From: an uncultured Collinsella sp.
Lineage (GTDB): Bacteria; Actinomycetota; Coriobacteriia; Coriobacteriales; Coriobacteriaceae
Assembly (NCBI GenBank): GCA_934654835.1
Contig: CAKUGY010000011.1
Span: forward strand, 1 to 64,000
Length of the DNA stretch: 64,000 bases
Reading direction: 5' to 3'
The notes beneath the pieces are model-generated. The model saw only the letters and a list, made by a program, of their open reading frames with translations. It had not been told where the DNA came from and searched no databases. This document shows positions 40,745-49,890 of this stretch, one piece after another. The number at the start of each line of letters is the position of its first letter. The stretch's first letter is position 1. The position numbers were made by a program, and so were the translations under genes.

Positions 40745-43441
40745 ATGGAAGAAATGCCCAAGAACTACGATCCGTCGACCAACGAGCCGGCGATCCTGCA
40801 GAAGTGGCTCGACGGCGGCTACTACAAGCGCCGCGAGGGCGTGGGCGACTGCACCGTCACCATTCCGCCTCCCAACGTGACCGGCAAGCTCCACATGGGC
40901 CACGCCACCGATGACTCCATCCAGGACGCCATCATCCGCATGGCCCGCATGCGTGGCAAGTCCACGCGCTGGGTCCTGGGTACCGACCACGCCGGTATCG
41001 CCACGCAGACCAAGGTCGACAAAAAGCTCAAGAGCGAGGGCATCAGCCGCCTGGAGATCGGCCGCGATAAGTTTGTCGACGCCTGTTGGGATTGGACCCA
41101 CGAGTACGGCGGCATCATCGTCGAGCAGATCAAGCGCATGGGCTGCTCCGTCGACTTCGACAACGAGCGCTTCACCATGGACGAGGATTACGCCCAGGCC
41201 GTGCGCAAGGTCTTTTGCGACTGGTACCACGACGGCCTGGTCTATCGCGGCAAGCGCATCGTCAACTGGTGCCCCAACTGCACCACCGCTATCTCAGATG
41301 ACGAGGCCGAGTACAAGGACGAGAAGGGTCACCTGTGGCACCTTCGCTACCCGCTGACCGAGCCGGTCAACGGCCAGGACTACATCGTCGTCGCCACCAC
41401 GCGCCCCGAGACCATGCTCGGCGACACGGGCGTTGCCGTCTCTCCGAAGGACCCCGAGAAGGCCGCCTTCGTGGGCAAGACCGTCATGCTGCCGATCGTC
41501 AACCGCGAGATTCCCATCTTTGAGGATTGGCACGTCGACGCCAACTTCGGTTCCGGCTTCGTTAAGGTCACTCCGGCCCACGACCCCAACGACTACGCCA
41601 TGGGTCAGGCCCATGACCTGCCGCAGATCAACATCTTCGACGAGCACGCGGTGGTCGTCGAGGGTTATGGCGAGTTCACCGGCATGACGCGCGACGAGTG
41701 CCGCGAGGCCGTCATCAAGTGGTTTGAGGAGCACGACCTGCTCGACCATGTCGAGGACCACGACCACTCCGTCATGCATTGCTACCGTTGCGACGCCTCG
41801 CTTGAGCCGTGGCTGTCCGAGCAGTGGTTTGTCGCCGTCGATAAGCTCAAGGGGCCGGCGCTCGACGCCGTCAACTCCGGCAAGGTCACTTTCCACCCCG
41901 CGCGCTGGACGCAGACCTACACCACCTGGATGGAGAACCTCAAGGACTGGTGCATCAGCCGTCAGCTGTGGTGGGGCCACCGTATCCCCGTGTTCTACTG
42001 CGAGGACTGCGGCTGGGAGGACGCCCTTACCGAGGACGCCGACGTGTGCCCCAAGTGCGGCGGCCATCACATCCATCAGGACGAGAACGTGCTGGACACC
42101 TGGTTTAGCTCGCAGCTGTGGACCTTCGCCACGCAGGGCTGGCCGCAAAAGCCGGAGCTGCTGGAGGGCCATCACCCCACGACGGCGCTCGTCACCGCGC
42201 GCGACATCATCGCGCTGTGGGTCGCCCGCATGGTCATGAGCTCGCTGTACTTCCTGGACGAGGTGCCGTTTAAGGACGTCGTTATCTACCCGACAATCCT
42301 GGCCAAGGACGGCAGCCGCATGTCCAAGTCCAAGGGCAACGGTGTTGACCCCATGGACCTCATCGGCATGTACGGCGCCGACGCCATGCGCTACAACCTG
42401 CTGACGCTGTGCACCAACAACCAGGACGTCAAGTTCGACGCGAACATCGATAAGAAGACCAAGAAGCTTATCGACAGCCCGCGTACCGAGCAGGCCAAGT
42501 CGTTTGTGACCAAGATCTGGAACGCCAGCCGCTTCCTGCTCATGAACATGGAGGGCTACACGCCCGGCGAGCCCGTCGTGGAGACGCCGGCCGACGCCTG
42601 GATGTTCAGCCGTCTGGCCAAGGCCGTGAAGATGGTCACCGAGGGCATCGAGAACTACACCTTTGGCGACATGGCCCGTGGCGTGCAGCAGTTCTTCTGG
42701 AACGAGGTCTGCGACTGGTACGTCGAGGTCACCAAGGCCCGCCTGAAGGGCGAGGGCCGTCTGCAGGCTCAGCGCAACCTGATCTTTGTGCTCGACACCT
42801 CCATTCGCCTGATGCATCCGCTGATGCCGTTCGTGACCGAGGAGATCTGGGACAACATGCCGGCAAGCGTGCTCGACCTGGACGCCGAGGGCAACGTGGA
42901 CCGTGCCGAGGCACTGATGATCGCCAAGTGGCCCGAGCCCGCCGACTACGCCAAGTACGTCGACGAGCCCGCCGAGCGCGCGTTTGAGCTGTGCCGCGCC
43001 GTCGTTTCCGCCGCTCGTGCCACGCGTTCGCGTTATCGCCTGAGCCCCAAGGCCGAGCTCGACGTGGTCGTGCGTGCCGGTGCCGAGGATATCGAGAAGC
43101 TCGAGAGCCTGCGCTCCACGATTGAGCCGCTGGCGAACACCGCCTCGCTGGTCATGGGCGTGGACGTTGAGAAGCCGGCTGCGAGCATTGCCGTGGTCGA
43201 CAGCGGTGTCGAGGTCTTTGTGGTGCTCGAGGGCAAGGTCGATCTTTCGGCCGAGAAGGCGCGCCTGGAGAAGGAGATCGCTGCGGCCCAGAAGGAGCTT
43301 GCCGGCTGCGAGAAGACGCTCGCCAACGAGGGTTTTGTGGCCAAGGCCGCACCCGCGGTGGTCCAGAAGAAGAGGGACCGTGCAGCTGAGCTCAAGGAGA
43401 TCCTGGCGGCGCTTACCTCGCAGGTTGCTGACTTCTCGTAG
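40745..43441 (+). CDS. valS: Valyl-tRNA synthetase
   Basis: 898 residues, class I synthetase. HIGH signature seen as PPPNVTGKLHMGHA near residue 42; KMSKS loop as DGSRMSKSKGNG near 523; the editing domain lies between (TTRPETMLGDTGVAV). A CxxC pair (CEDCGWED, CPKCGG) in the second half of the catalytic core suggests a zinc site. The C-terminus ends in the coiled coil typical of ValS (LEKEIAAAQKELAGCEKTLA then KKRDRAAELKEIL). ATG 40745 has GGGAGAG upstream, inside the sequence just after the nested palindrome, so that structure forms most of the visible leader. Confidence 0.96.
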   Translation: MEEMPKNYDPSTNEPAILQKWLDGGYYKRREGVGDCTVTIPPPNVTGKLHMGHATDDSIQDAIIRMARMRGKSTRWVLGTDHAGIATQTKVDKKLKSEGISRLEIGRDKFVDACWDWTHEYGGIIVEQIKRMGCSVDFDNERFTMDEDYAQAVRKVFCDWYHDGLVYRGKRIVNWCPNCTTAISDDEAEYKDEKGHLWHLRYPLTEPVNGQDYIVVATTRPETMLGDTGVAVSPKDPEKAAFVGKTVMLPIVNREIPIFEDWHVDANFGSGFVKVTPAHDPNDYAMGQAHDLPQINIFDEHAVVVEGYGEFTGMTRDECREAVIKWFEEHDLLDHVEDHDHSVMHCYRCDASLEPWLSEQWFVAVDKLKGPALDAVNSGKVTFHPARWTQTYTTWMENLKDWCISRQLWWGHRIPVFYCEDCGWEDALTEDADVCPKCGGHHIHQDENVLDTWFSSQLWTFATQGWPQKPELLEGHHPTTALVTARDIIALWVARMVMSSLYFLDEVPFKDVVIYPTILAKDGSRMSKSKGNGVDPMDLIGMYGADAMRYNLLTLCTNNQDVKFDANIDKKTKKLIDSPRTEQAKSFVTKIWNASRFLLMNMEGYTPGEPVVETPADAWMFSRLAKAVKMVTEGIENYTFGDMARGVQQFFWNEVCDWYVEVTKARLKGEGRLQAQRNLIFVLDTSIRLMHPLMPFVTEEIWDNMPASVLDLDAEGNVDRAEALMIAKWPEPADYAKYVDEPAERAFELCRAVVSAARATRSRYRLSPKAELDVVVRAGAEDIEKLESLRSTIEPLANTASLVMGVDVEKPAASIAVVDSGVEVFVVLEGKVDLSAEKARLEKEIAAAQKELAGCEKTLANEGFVAKAAPAVVQKKRDRAAELKEILAALTSQVADFS

Positions 43442-43457
43442 GTGGTAACTGGGGGAC

Positions 43458-43565
43458 GCGGTTTGGGGCATTGCTCGCTACTGCGGACAGTCCTGCTCGC
43501 ACGAAGGCCACATTAAGTGGCCTTCGGCTCGTGCGGAACTTGTATCGAGCAAAGCCCCAAACCGC
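43458..43565. repeat. Large nested palindrome after valS, family B copy 2 (inverted)
   Basis: 20-nt outer arms (43458-43477 with 43546-43565) with one mismatch, and an inner hairpin nearly identical, in reverse orientation, to that before valS. One stem pair differs as A-T versus G-C. The outer arms are unrelated in sequence to those of copy 1. The rest of the gap to folC shows nothing else clear. Confidence 0.85.
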
Positions 43566-43721
43566 TCCCACAGCGGTTACGGGGGCGTCCGCTGCCTGCC
43601 TGATAGGGCCACATGGCTGATGCCTTGATTCTGCTGCAAGCGGGTAGTGGCTGATATTTTTGAACGCTAGGGGCTCATTCTATTTAATGGGCCTCTTTTT
43701 CTGTAATTGGAGACTTTGGTT

Positions 43722-45065
43722 ATGGCGAAGCGTACTGGCTCTTATGTCGTCCCTTTCTCGTTTGATTTGCTTTCTTTTGGTGAGGCTGTGGGGCTTGCTG
43801 GTGATACGGGGCGGATTTCTGGGGATGCTGGGCCGTTGTTGGAGACGGTTGTCGATATGCTCGATGAGCTGGGGCGTCCGGACGAGTATTTTGATTGCAT
43901 TCAGGTTGCTGGTACCAATGGCAAGACTTCGACCACGCGTTTTTCGGCTGCTATCTTGCGTGGCGAGGGGCTCAAGACCGCTCTATATACGTCGCCGCAG
44001 CTGGTGCGCTATCCCGAGCGCATGGAGGTTGATGGGCGTGTTGTGAGTGACGAGGCGTTTGCCCGCGGCGTTTCTGCTGCCGTTGAGGCGGGCCGTCGCG
44101 TGAATGCTCATCGCTTGGCGGCGGGGGAGCGCGCGTATACCATTACGCCGTTTGACCTACTGACGGCTGCCGCACTGGTGGTGTTTGCCGAGGCTGCGGT
44201 GGACGTGGCCGTGCTTGAGGTTGGCATGGGCGGCCGTTGGGACGCGACAAGCGCGACCGATCCCGTCGCAGTTGCCATTACGGGCATCGGGCTCGACCAT
44301 ACGCGCATTCTGGGTGACACGCTCGAGGCCATTGCGGGGGAGAAGGCTGCGGTCATTAAGCCTGGGCGTTTGGTTGTTTTGGGCGAGGGTACGCATGAGG
44401 CGAGTGTTCAGCGTGTGATGGATACGCGTTGTCGCGAGTGCGGCATTGTGCCGCTCGTGGTGAGCCATTCCACGACCAAGGTGCCGGCGCATGTGGGCGA
44501 TACGGTGGAGTTTAGCTGCACCACGCCGCGCGCCATCTACACTTCGAGCATGGTTAAGCCGGCGTATCAGCCGCAGAATGCCTCGTGCGCGATTATGCTG
44601 TGCGAAGGCTATTTGGGCCGCGAACTCGACCATGACAAGCTCGATGCTTCGCTTATGGGCTGCCCCACGCCAGGCCGTTTTGACGTGCTGGGGACCGATC
44701 CGCTTAAGCTGATCGATGCTTGCCATAACCCCCAGAGCTGCGAGAACTTTGTAAGCGCGCTGGACGAGATTGATCCGTGCGTGGAGAATCGCCCCACACT
44801 GCTGTGTGCCGCGCTGGCCGACAAGGACGTAGCGGGCATCGTCGACGTGCTGATTCCGGCCTTCCCACGCGTGGTTGTGACCCAGACCGATTCCGACCGC
44901 GCCCTGCCGGTAGAGGAGCTCGCTGCTCTTGTGGACGCCGACAAGCTCGTGGGAGTGTATCCCAGTGTATCCAAGGCTCTCGCGGCCTTCGATGCCGCGG
45001 GCGAGCCCTTCGTAGCAGCCGGCACCATCACCCTGGCTGGCGAAGTAGCCGGCTTGCTCCGCTAG
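43722..45065 (+). CDS. folC: Folylpolyglutamate synthase / dihydrofolate synthase (Mur ligase family)
   Basis: 447 residues. ATP-dependent ligase that adds glutamate to folates, possibly also making dihydrofolate. The P-loop is AGTNGKTSTTRF near residue 68, followed by the FolC-specific SPQLVRYPERM (usually SPHL....ER). GMGGRWDATSATDPVAVAITGIGLDH is the metal- and folate-binding segment, and DACHNPQSCENF corresponds to the D-G-A-H-N-P signature with Cys in place of Ala and Ala in place of Gly. ATG 43722 is chosen; weak ribosome site GGAGAC. It stands alone between two palindromes. Confidence 0.9.
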   Translation: MAKRTGSYVVPFSFDLLSFGEAVGLAGDTGRISGDAGPLLETVVDMLDELGRPDEYFDCIQVAGTNGKTSTTRFSAAILRGEGLKTALYTSPQLVRYPERMEVDGRVVSDEAFARGVSAAVEAGRRVNAHRLAAGERAYTITPFDLLTAAALVVFAEAAVDVAVLEVGMGGRWDATSATDPVAVAITGIGLDHTRILGDTLEAIAGEKAAVIKPGRLVVLGEGTHEASVQRVMDTRCRECGIVPLVVSHSTTKVPAHVGDTVEFSCTTPRAIYTSSMVKPAYQPQNASCAIMLCEGYLGRELDHDKLDASLMGCPTPGRFDVLGTDPLKLIDACHNPQSCENFVSALDEIDPCVENRPTLLCAALADKDVAGIVDVLIPAFPRVVVTQTDSDRALPVEELAALVDADKLVGVYPSVSKALAAFDAAGEPFVAAGTITLAGEVAGLLR

Positions 45066-45090
45066 ATCCCGCGGGCAGCGAGGGCCGCTT

Positions 45091-45250
45091 GCCACGAAAT
45101 GGGCCTATCTACTACGTTTGACCGGTCGCCCTCGACCACGACGAAATTTGCGATATTAAAACCGCAGGTAGAAGGCTTGCCGATTTTCAAAAAAGACCCG
45201 CATGGTCGACCCATGCGGGTTAAACGTAGTAGATGGCCCGTTTTCGTGGC
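45091..45250. repeat. Large nested palindrome after folC, family D
   Basis: 29-nt outer arms (45091-45119 with 45222-45250) paired except for two one-base bulges. The arms contain ATCTACTACGTTT and its complement. Inside, ACCCGCATGG (45196-45205) pairs with CCATGCGGGT (45211-45220). Single copy in this window. Confidence 0.8.
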
Positions 45251-45282
45251 GCGGCGAAAATTAGCTACCCTGGCGCTTTGTC

Positions 45283-45349
45283 AGTTGCGGTGAAATAGGG
45301 ACTGTTTTATGGGCTATAAGGCGTAAACAGTCCGAATTCCACCGCAACT
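45283..45349. repeat. Intergenic palindrome family A, copy 5 (degenerate)
   Basis: 25-nt arms (45283-45307 with 45325-45349) with three mismatches. It lies between convergent folC and the peptidase gene and is followed by TATTGAGGGG, the inverted family flank. Confidence 0.82.
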
Positions 45350-45373
45350 TATTGAGGGGTCGTTGAGATTGGG

Positions 45374-46462
45374 TTAGTCCAGGCGGGTCGGCTTGTGGGG
45401 GTAGCTGTTGAGAATCTCTACGCCGGACTCGGTGACCAGGGCAAGGTCCTCGATGCGGACGCCGGTGCGGCCGGGGAGATAGATGCCCGGCTCGATGGAG
45501 AACGTCATACCCTGCTCAATGACCTGCTCGTTGACGAGCGAGACGTCGCCCGGCTCGTGGTCCTGTAGGCCGATCGAGTGACCCAGGCGATGCGTAAAGT
45601 ACTTGCCGTAGCCTGCATCCTCAATCACGTCGCGTGCGGCGCGGTCCAGGTCGCACATGCGCACACCCGGTGCAATGAGCGCCTCGGCGGCCTCGTTGGC
45701 GCGGCGCACGATGTCATGGATGCGCGCCGTCTCCTCGTCCGGTTCGCCCCAAAAGAACGTGCGTGTCATGTCCGAGCAATAGTTGCGATGGCGCCCGCCA
45801 ATGTCGAACAGCACTACGTCGCCATGCTTGAGCACGGTACCGTCGGGCTCGTGGTGCGGGTCGCCGGCGTTGGCACCAAAGCTCACGATGGGCGGAAAGC
45901 TAAAGCCCTCGCAGCCGTGATTGCGATACAGGCCGAGCATCTGGTCGGCAATTTCGCGCTCCGTTACGCCCTCGTGGACGAGTTTGATGGCGTCGGCCAT
46001 CACAGCATCGTTGGCGGCCGAGGACACGCGCATGAGCTCCTGCTCGGCGGCATCCTTGTGGGTGCGCGCGGCGGTGACGGCAAAGTCGCCCAGGAAGAAC
46101 TCGCTTGCGGCGTGACGATCCATGAGCGGCATCAAAAAGCCCGAACGCATGACGGTGTCGATGCCGAGAGGTTTGGTCGGGTCGATCTCGCGAGCGATGG
46201 CGTCGGTCACGACGTCGGTATCGGTGTGATAGGCGACGCGGGCATTGTCGTACTCGGGCAACTGATGCAGCGCGTTGACCAAGATCACGGGCTCGCTACC
46301 GCGTGCGAGCAGCACGCCACAAAAACGTTCGAACATATCGGCATAAAAGCCGGTCAGGTAGTAGATCGACCACGGGTCGTTTACAAGCAGCTGCGCGCCG
46401 GGGTGCTGGGCCTCGAGCGCATCGAGCACGCGCGTCACACGCTGGTCATCGACATGTGCCAT
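45374..46462 (-). CDS. pepQ: M24-family Xaa-Pro aminopeptidase/dipeptidase
   Basis: 362 residues. N-terminal creatinase-like domain (1-130), then the pita-bread catalytic domain. All five metal ligands can be placed: Asp in VLFDIGGRHRNYCSDMTRTF (two Asp), His in HRLGHSIGLQDHEPG, Glu in FSIEPGIYL, and Glu in GVRIEDLALVTESG. It removes or splits residues next to proline in the cytoplasm. The start at 46462 is chosen because AAAGGATG precedes it on the reverse strand; 16 extra in-frame codons upstream have no support. PepP and PepQ cannot be told apart reliably. Confidence 0.88.
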   Translation of the reverse strand: MAHVDDQRVTRVLDALEAQHPGAQLLVNDPWSIYYLTGFYADMFERFCGVLLARGSEPVILVNALHQLPEYDNARVAYHTDTDVVTDAIAREIDPTKPLGIDTVMRSGFLMPLMDRHAASEFFLGDFAVTAARTHKDAAEQELMRVSSAANDAVMADAIKLVHEGVTEREIADQMLGLYRNHGCEGFSFPPIVSFGANAGDPHHEPDGTVLKHGDVVLFDIGGRHRNYCSDMTRTFFWGEPDEETARIHDIVRRANEAAEALIAPGVRMCDLDRAARDVIEDAGYGKYFTHRLGHSIGLQDHEPGDVSLVNEQVIEQGMTFSIEPGIYLPGRTGVRIEDLALVTESGVEILNSYPHKPTRLD

Positions 46463-46613
46463 GAAACATCCTTTCGCTAGGGTTCCACCATGGTATCCCA
46501 TGCCCGGCACATGGGGACGTTCCTTTTATGCCGGCACCTTGGGACACTCCTTGGTCTGATGCCTTTTGAGGCGGGCAAAAGAGGCCAAAAGAGGTCCGTC
46601 CAAAATGAGCTAC

Positions 46614-47012
46614 CTAAGCAGGGCCGATGTCCATGCTGGCGATGAGGTCGATGTTGGTGTCTAGGAGGTTCTCCAGCACGACGTCGCCCATGTGGATGGG
46701 TGCGTTGGCGACCAGGCCGCGGATGAGGTCCATCGCCTGGGCGTGGAGCTTGAGCGGGATGGCCTCGGCGGTGCGTACGGGCAGCAGTGTCTCGTCGCCG
46801 CCGGATACTGCCACCGTGGTGGTGAGCACGCGCATGGGGCAGGTGAGCTCCTGACGTGCGAACTTATCGCCGCGCGGGCAGCTGTTGCCGGCCACGGAGC
46901 GCACCTCCGCCACGTTGCCGTCGGTATCGCGCTCGACTTCCACGGTCAGGAGACATTCGGATGGGCAGGTGGTGCAGTTGAACTGCAGCGTCTCGGTTAC
47001 GTTGTCGCTCAT
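46614..47012 (-). CDS. DUF1667 protein, glycerol-3-phosphate dehydrogenase partner
   Basis: 132 residues. CTTCPSECLL near residue 12 and NSCPRGDKFARQE near 42 give the conserved four-cysteine pattern of DUF1667, probably a metal or Fe-S site; CPMRVLTTTVAV follows. DUF1667 proteins nearly always form a trio with a GlpA-like dehydrogenase and an NAD(P)/FAD oxidoreductase, as here. It is the third gene of the reverse-strand operon, starting 4 nt after the second gene's stop. Its exact function is unknown; an electron-carrier role is inferred. Confidence 0.85.
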   Translation of the reverse strand: MSDNVTETLQFNCTTCPSECLLTVEVERDTDGNVAEVRSVAGNSCPRGDKFARQELTCPMRVLTTTVAVSGGDETLLPVRTAEAIPLKLHAQAMDLIRGLVANAPIHMGDVVLENLLDTNIDLIASMDIGPA

Positions 47013-47016
47013 GGCC

Positions 47017-48408
47017 TTATGCCTCCTCGACGGGATCGACGGACAGAACAATCTTGCTGGCACCTAGGTCGAGCGCTTGTTGGATGACTTTCGCCGGTAG
47101 CGGGAAGCTCTCCATAACGCTCGGCTTAAACGCGCGAACCTTGCCGACGAACAGTTCCTCGTCGTCTGCGAGGATCCGCACGCGGGCGGCATCGACCGGC
47201 CGGCGCACGCGGAAGTTGACCTTGGTGAGCCCGACGGCCGTAATGCGGCCGGGCAGTGCATAGCCCGCAATACCGGCGGGAGAGACCGTGAGCTCGCAGC
47301 ACGCGCTCGCAGTGTCCACCCCGGCACCCGTGCTACCACCCAGCGCCCACGCCGCCGCAGCCGCACCGGCACGTTCGGACTCGGTCGTCACGTTGTCGGC
47401 CAAGTCGTGCACGTGCAGGACGTTGCCGCAGGCAAAGATGCCGGGCACGCCCGTCTGCAGGCTCTGGTCCACCACAGCGCCGCGCGTGCGTGGGTCCAAC
47501 TCAACGCCGGCGCCCACCGAAAGTTCGTTCTCGGGAATCAACCCCACCGAAAGCAGCAGCGTGTCGCACGGAACGACGCGCTCGGTCCCCGGAATGGGCG
47601 CCAGGTGCTCATCGACCTGGCTGACCTCGACGGCCTCCACGCGGTCATGCCCGATCACACGCGTGACCGTGGTCGACAGATGCAGCGGAATGCCAAAATC
47701 GTCCAGGCAGTTCTTGACGTTGCGGCGCAGACCGTTGGCGTACGGCATGAGCTCGTACACGCCCTCGACCGAAATACCTTCGAGCGTGCAGCGGCGCGCC
47801 ATGATCAGCCCGATGTCACCCGAGCCCAAGATGACGGCACGCGAGCCGGGTTTGAGGTTTTCGATATTGATGTATCGCTGCGCCAGGCCTGCCGTAAAGA
47901 CGCCAGCGGGTCGGCTGCCGGGAATCTTGATCTCGCTGCGGGTGCGCTCGCGGCAACCCATGGCAAGAACGACCGCGCGACCGGTGAGCTGCAGCATGCC
48001 GGCGGGACTCATGAGTGTGACGGTGTGGACGGCGGCGTCTCCCGCGGCCTCGTCCGCACCCGACGTGTCCCCGTCAATCCCAATCACCATACTGTCCAAG
48101 AACAGCGCGATATCGGTCTCGCGCACCTGGCCGATAAAGCGCTGCGCGTACTCGGGACCGGTGAGCTCCTGCTTAAAGTGCGACAGGCCAAAGCCCGGGT
48201 GGATGCATTGGCGCAGAATGCCGCCCAGATGCTGCTCGCGCTCCACGATGGCCACGCGCGCTCCGGCCTTATGCGCGGCAAGCGCGGCCGCCATGCCGGC
48301 AGGTCCGCCGCCGATAACGACCACGTCGAAGGTCTGTGTCGGCACGGCGTCGACCTCAGCTGCAACCGCGGCGTCGCGCCCAGCATCCATATGCATATCC
48401 GTCCCCAT
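47017..48408 (-). CDS. NAD(P)/FAD-dependent oxidoreductase (GlpA-associated)
   Basis: 463 residues of the pyridine nucleotide-disulfide oxidoreductase family. FAD-binding GGGPAGMAAALAAHKAGARV begins near residue 33, followed by CIHPGFGL, a NAD-binding GSGDIGLIMARR near 195, and a C-terminal FACGNVLHVHDLADNVT with the flavin-ribityl Asp. There is no redox-active CxxC pair at the flavin, so it is not a disulfide reductase. The first 25 residues are an extra Ala/Asp-rich stretch, so a later start is possible. It sits between the GlpA-like gene (1-nt gap) and DUF1667, and probably passes electrons from glycerol-3-phosphate oxidation to NAD(P) or another carrier. Confidence 0.85.
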   Translation of the reverse strand: MGTDMHMDAGRDAAVAAEVDAVPTQTFDVVVIGGGPAGMAAALAAHKAGARVAIVEREQHLGGILRQCIHPGFGLSHFKQELTGPEYAQRFIGQVRETDIALFLDSMVIGIDGDTSGADEAAGDAAVHTVTLMSPAGMLQLTGRAVVLAMGCRERTRSEIKIPGSRPAGVFTAGLAQRYINIENLKPGSRAVILGSGDIGLIMARRCTLEGISVEGVYELMPYANGLRRNVKNCLDDFGIPLHLSTTVTRVIGHDRVEAVEVSQVDEHLAPIPGTERVVPCDTLLLSVGLIPENELSVGAGVELDPRTRGAVVDQSLQTGVPGIFACGNVLHVHDLADNVTTESERAGAAAAAWALGGSTGAGVDTASACCELTVSPAGIAGYALPGRITAVGLTKVNFRVRRPVDAARVRILADDEELFVGKVRAFKPSVMESFPLPAKVIQQALDLGASKIVLSVDPVEEA

Positions 48409-48409
48409 C

Positions 48410-49873
48410 CTAGCGCACCCCCTTCAAAGGTCCCTCAACGAGCCATGAGCCAGCATCCTCCAGCAAAACCTCGCTGGGATCACAGCCCAACTCGCGAGCA
48501 AGAATCGCCACTACGCGGCTCTGGCAAAAGCCGCTTTGGCACCGCCCCATGCCGGCGCGGCAGCGGCGCTTGACGCCTTCGACCGAAACCGCTCCCGGGC
48601 GGCGTCGGATCGCGGCCACGATCTCGGCCTCGGGTACCGTCTCGCAGCGGCAGACGATCTGTCCCCACGCGGGGTCGAACTCAATCAGTTCCTCCTTGCG
48701 TGCAAGCGGCGCGCGGTCAAAGTCGTCCGGCGCGTGGCGAATCGGGTCCCAATCGTCCCGTTCGCGCAGAACCACGCCGGCATCGCGCAGTACCCGCTCC
48801 ATGCGCTCGGCAATGGCCGGTGCGCTCGCCACGCCCGGCGATTGAATGCCGGCTGCCTGGAACAGCCCCGGCACCACGGCCGACTGTCCAATAAAGAAGT
48901 CGTTCGTTCCCTTAATGACCGGACGTCCGCCGGCAAACGCGCGCACCACGCGGCGCGTGTCCAGATCGGGCACCAGCTTGCGCGCGCCGGTCAGCAGCGC
49001 GTTTACGTCGGCGGCGTAGGTCTGCGTGTCGCCCGGCTTGCGCACGGCGGCGGTCGCGGTGATCACGGTGTTGCCGTGCACGGTGCCCGTCACAATGACG
49101 CCCTTCGATACCGGCGTCGGCACCGGGTAGAGCGGCATGAGCGTGCGCGGCTCCTTGTCCAGCACCACGATGTTGCCCTGGCGCCAGACCATCTGGAACT
49201 CCTCGGCGCCCGCCATATGCGAGATGTCCGCGGCGCCGTTGCCCGCGGCGTTAATGAGGTGGCGGCAGCGCACGTCACCGGCGGGCGTCACCAGCGTAAA
49301 GTGCGCAGCGCCGTCGGAAGCCTCGCCGCCAGTGACCTCAATCGCCCCCACCGGCGTGGACCGCATAAACGTCACGCCGTTGGCAACGGCGTTCTCCAGC
49401 GCGGCAATGGCGACCTCAAACGGATCGACAAAGCCGGTCGAGGGGCACCACAGCGCGCACGTCGCCTGGGCACTCGCGCGCGGCTCCAACTCGTGGATAC
49501 GCTCGGGGCCGATTATCGACAGCTCGGGCACGCCATTGGCAAGGCCGTTGCTGCGCAGCTGCTCCAGCTGCGCGCGGTCCTGGTCGTTAAAGCCCAGCAC
49601 CATCGACCCGGTGCGGCAAAACAAAAAGCCCAGCTCCTGAGCCCACGTGCCATACAGTTCGCAACCGCGGGCGTTGACCTGCGCCTTTACCGTGCCCGGT
49701 GCCGGATCGTAGCCGGCGTGCACCAGGCCGCCGTTGCCCTTCGACGCGCCCAGCGCGATGTCGTTGGCCGCCTCGACCACACAAATGGAAAGGTCATAGC
49801 GTGCGAGCTGCCGCGCGATAGCGCATCCGGTAATGCCCGCGCCCACAATCGCGATATCAAACGTTTCTGTCAC
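48410..49873 (-). CDS. glpA: GlpA-like FAD-dependent glycerol-3-phosphate dehydrogenase
   Basis: 487 residues. DAO-type FAD domain beginning DIAIVGAGITGCAIARQLARY, with GNGGLVHAGY and the substrate-side GIQSPGVASAPAIAE. The C-terminal 90 residues are a BFD-like [2Fe-2S] domain, with CRCETVPEAEI and CRAGMGRCQSGFCQ giving the four ligands. This combination is found in anaerobic GlpA-type enzymes of Firmicutes and actinobacteria linked to an NAD(P)/FAD oxidoreductase and DUF1667. The start is GTG 49873, with GGGAGG 5 nt upstream. It is the first gene of the trio; no glpK or glpF is in the window, so the substrate could be another 2-hydroxyacid (LhgO-type). Confidence 0.82.
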   Translation of the reverse strand: MTETFDIAIVGAGITGCAIARQLARYDLSICVVEAANDIALGASKGNGGLVHAGYDPAPGTVKAQVNARGCELYGTWAQELGFLFCRTGSMVLGFNDQDRAQLEQLRSNGLANGVPELSIIGPERIHELEPRASAQATCALWCPSTGFVDPFEVAIAALENAVANGVTFMRSTPVGAIEVTGGEASDGAAHFTLVTPAGDVRCRHLINAAGNGAADISHMAGAEEFQMVWRQGNIVVLDKEPRTLMPLYPVPTPVSKGVIVTGTVHGNTVITATAAVRKPGDTQTYAADVNALLTGARKLVPDLDTRRVVRAFAGGRPVIKGTNDFFIGQSAVVPGLFQAAGIQSPGVASAPAIAERMERVLRDAGVVLRERDDWDPIRHAPDDFDRAPLARKEELIEFDPAWGQIVCRCETVPEAEIVAAIRRRPGAVSVEGVKRRCRAGMGRCQSGFCQSRVVAILARELGCDPSEVLLEDAGSWLVEGPLKGVR

Positions 49874-49890
49874 AGTGCCTCCCAGAAGAG

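Noticed and set aside
46498..46556. Sequence with ATGGGGAC and CCGGCACCTTGGGACAC after the peptidase promoter, resembling the loop TGGGGACAGGCACCT at 30994-31008.
   Set aside because: Suggestive of another repeat family, but only fragments with no consistent pairing could be recognised.
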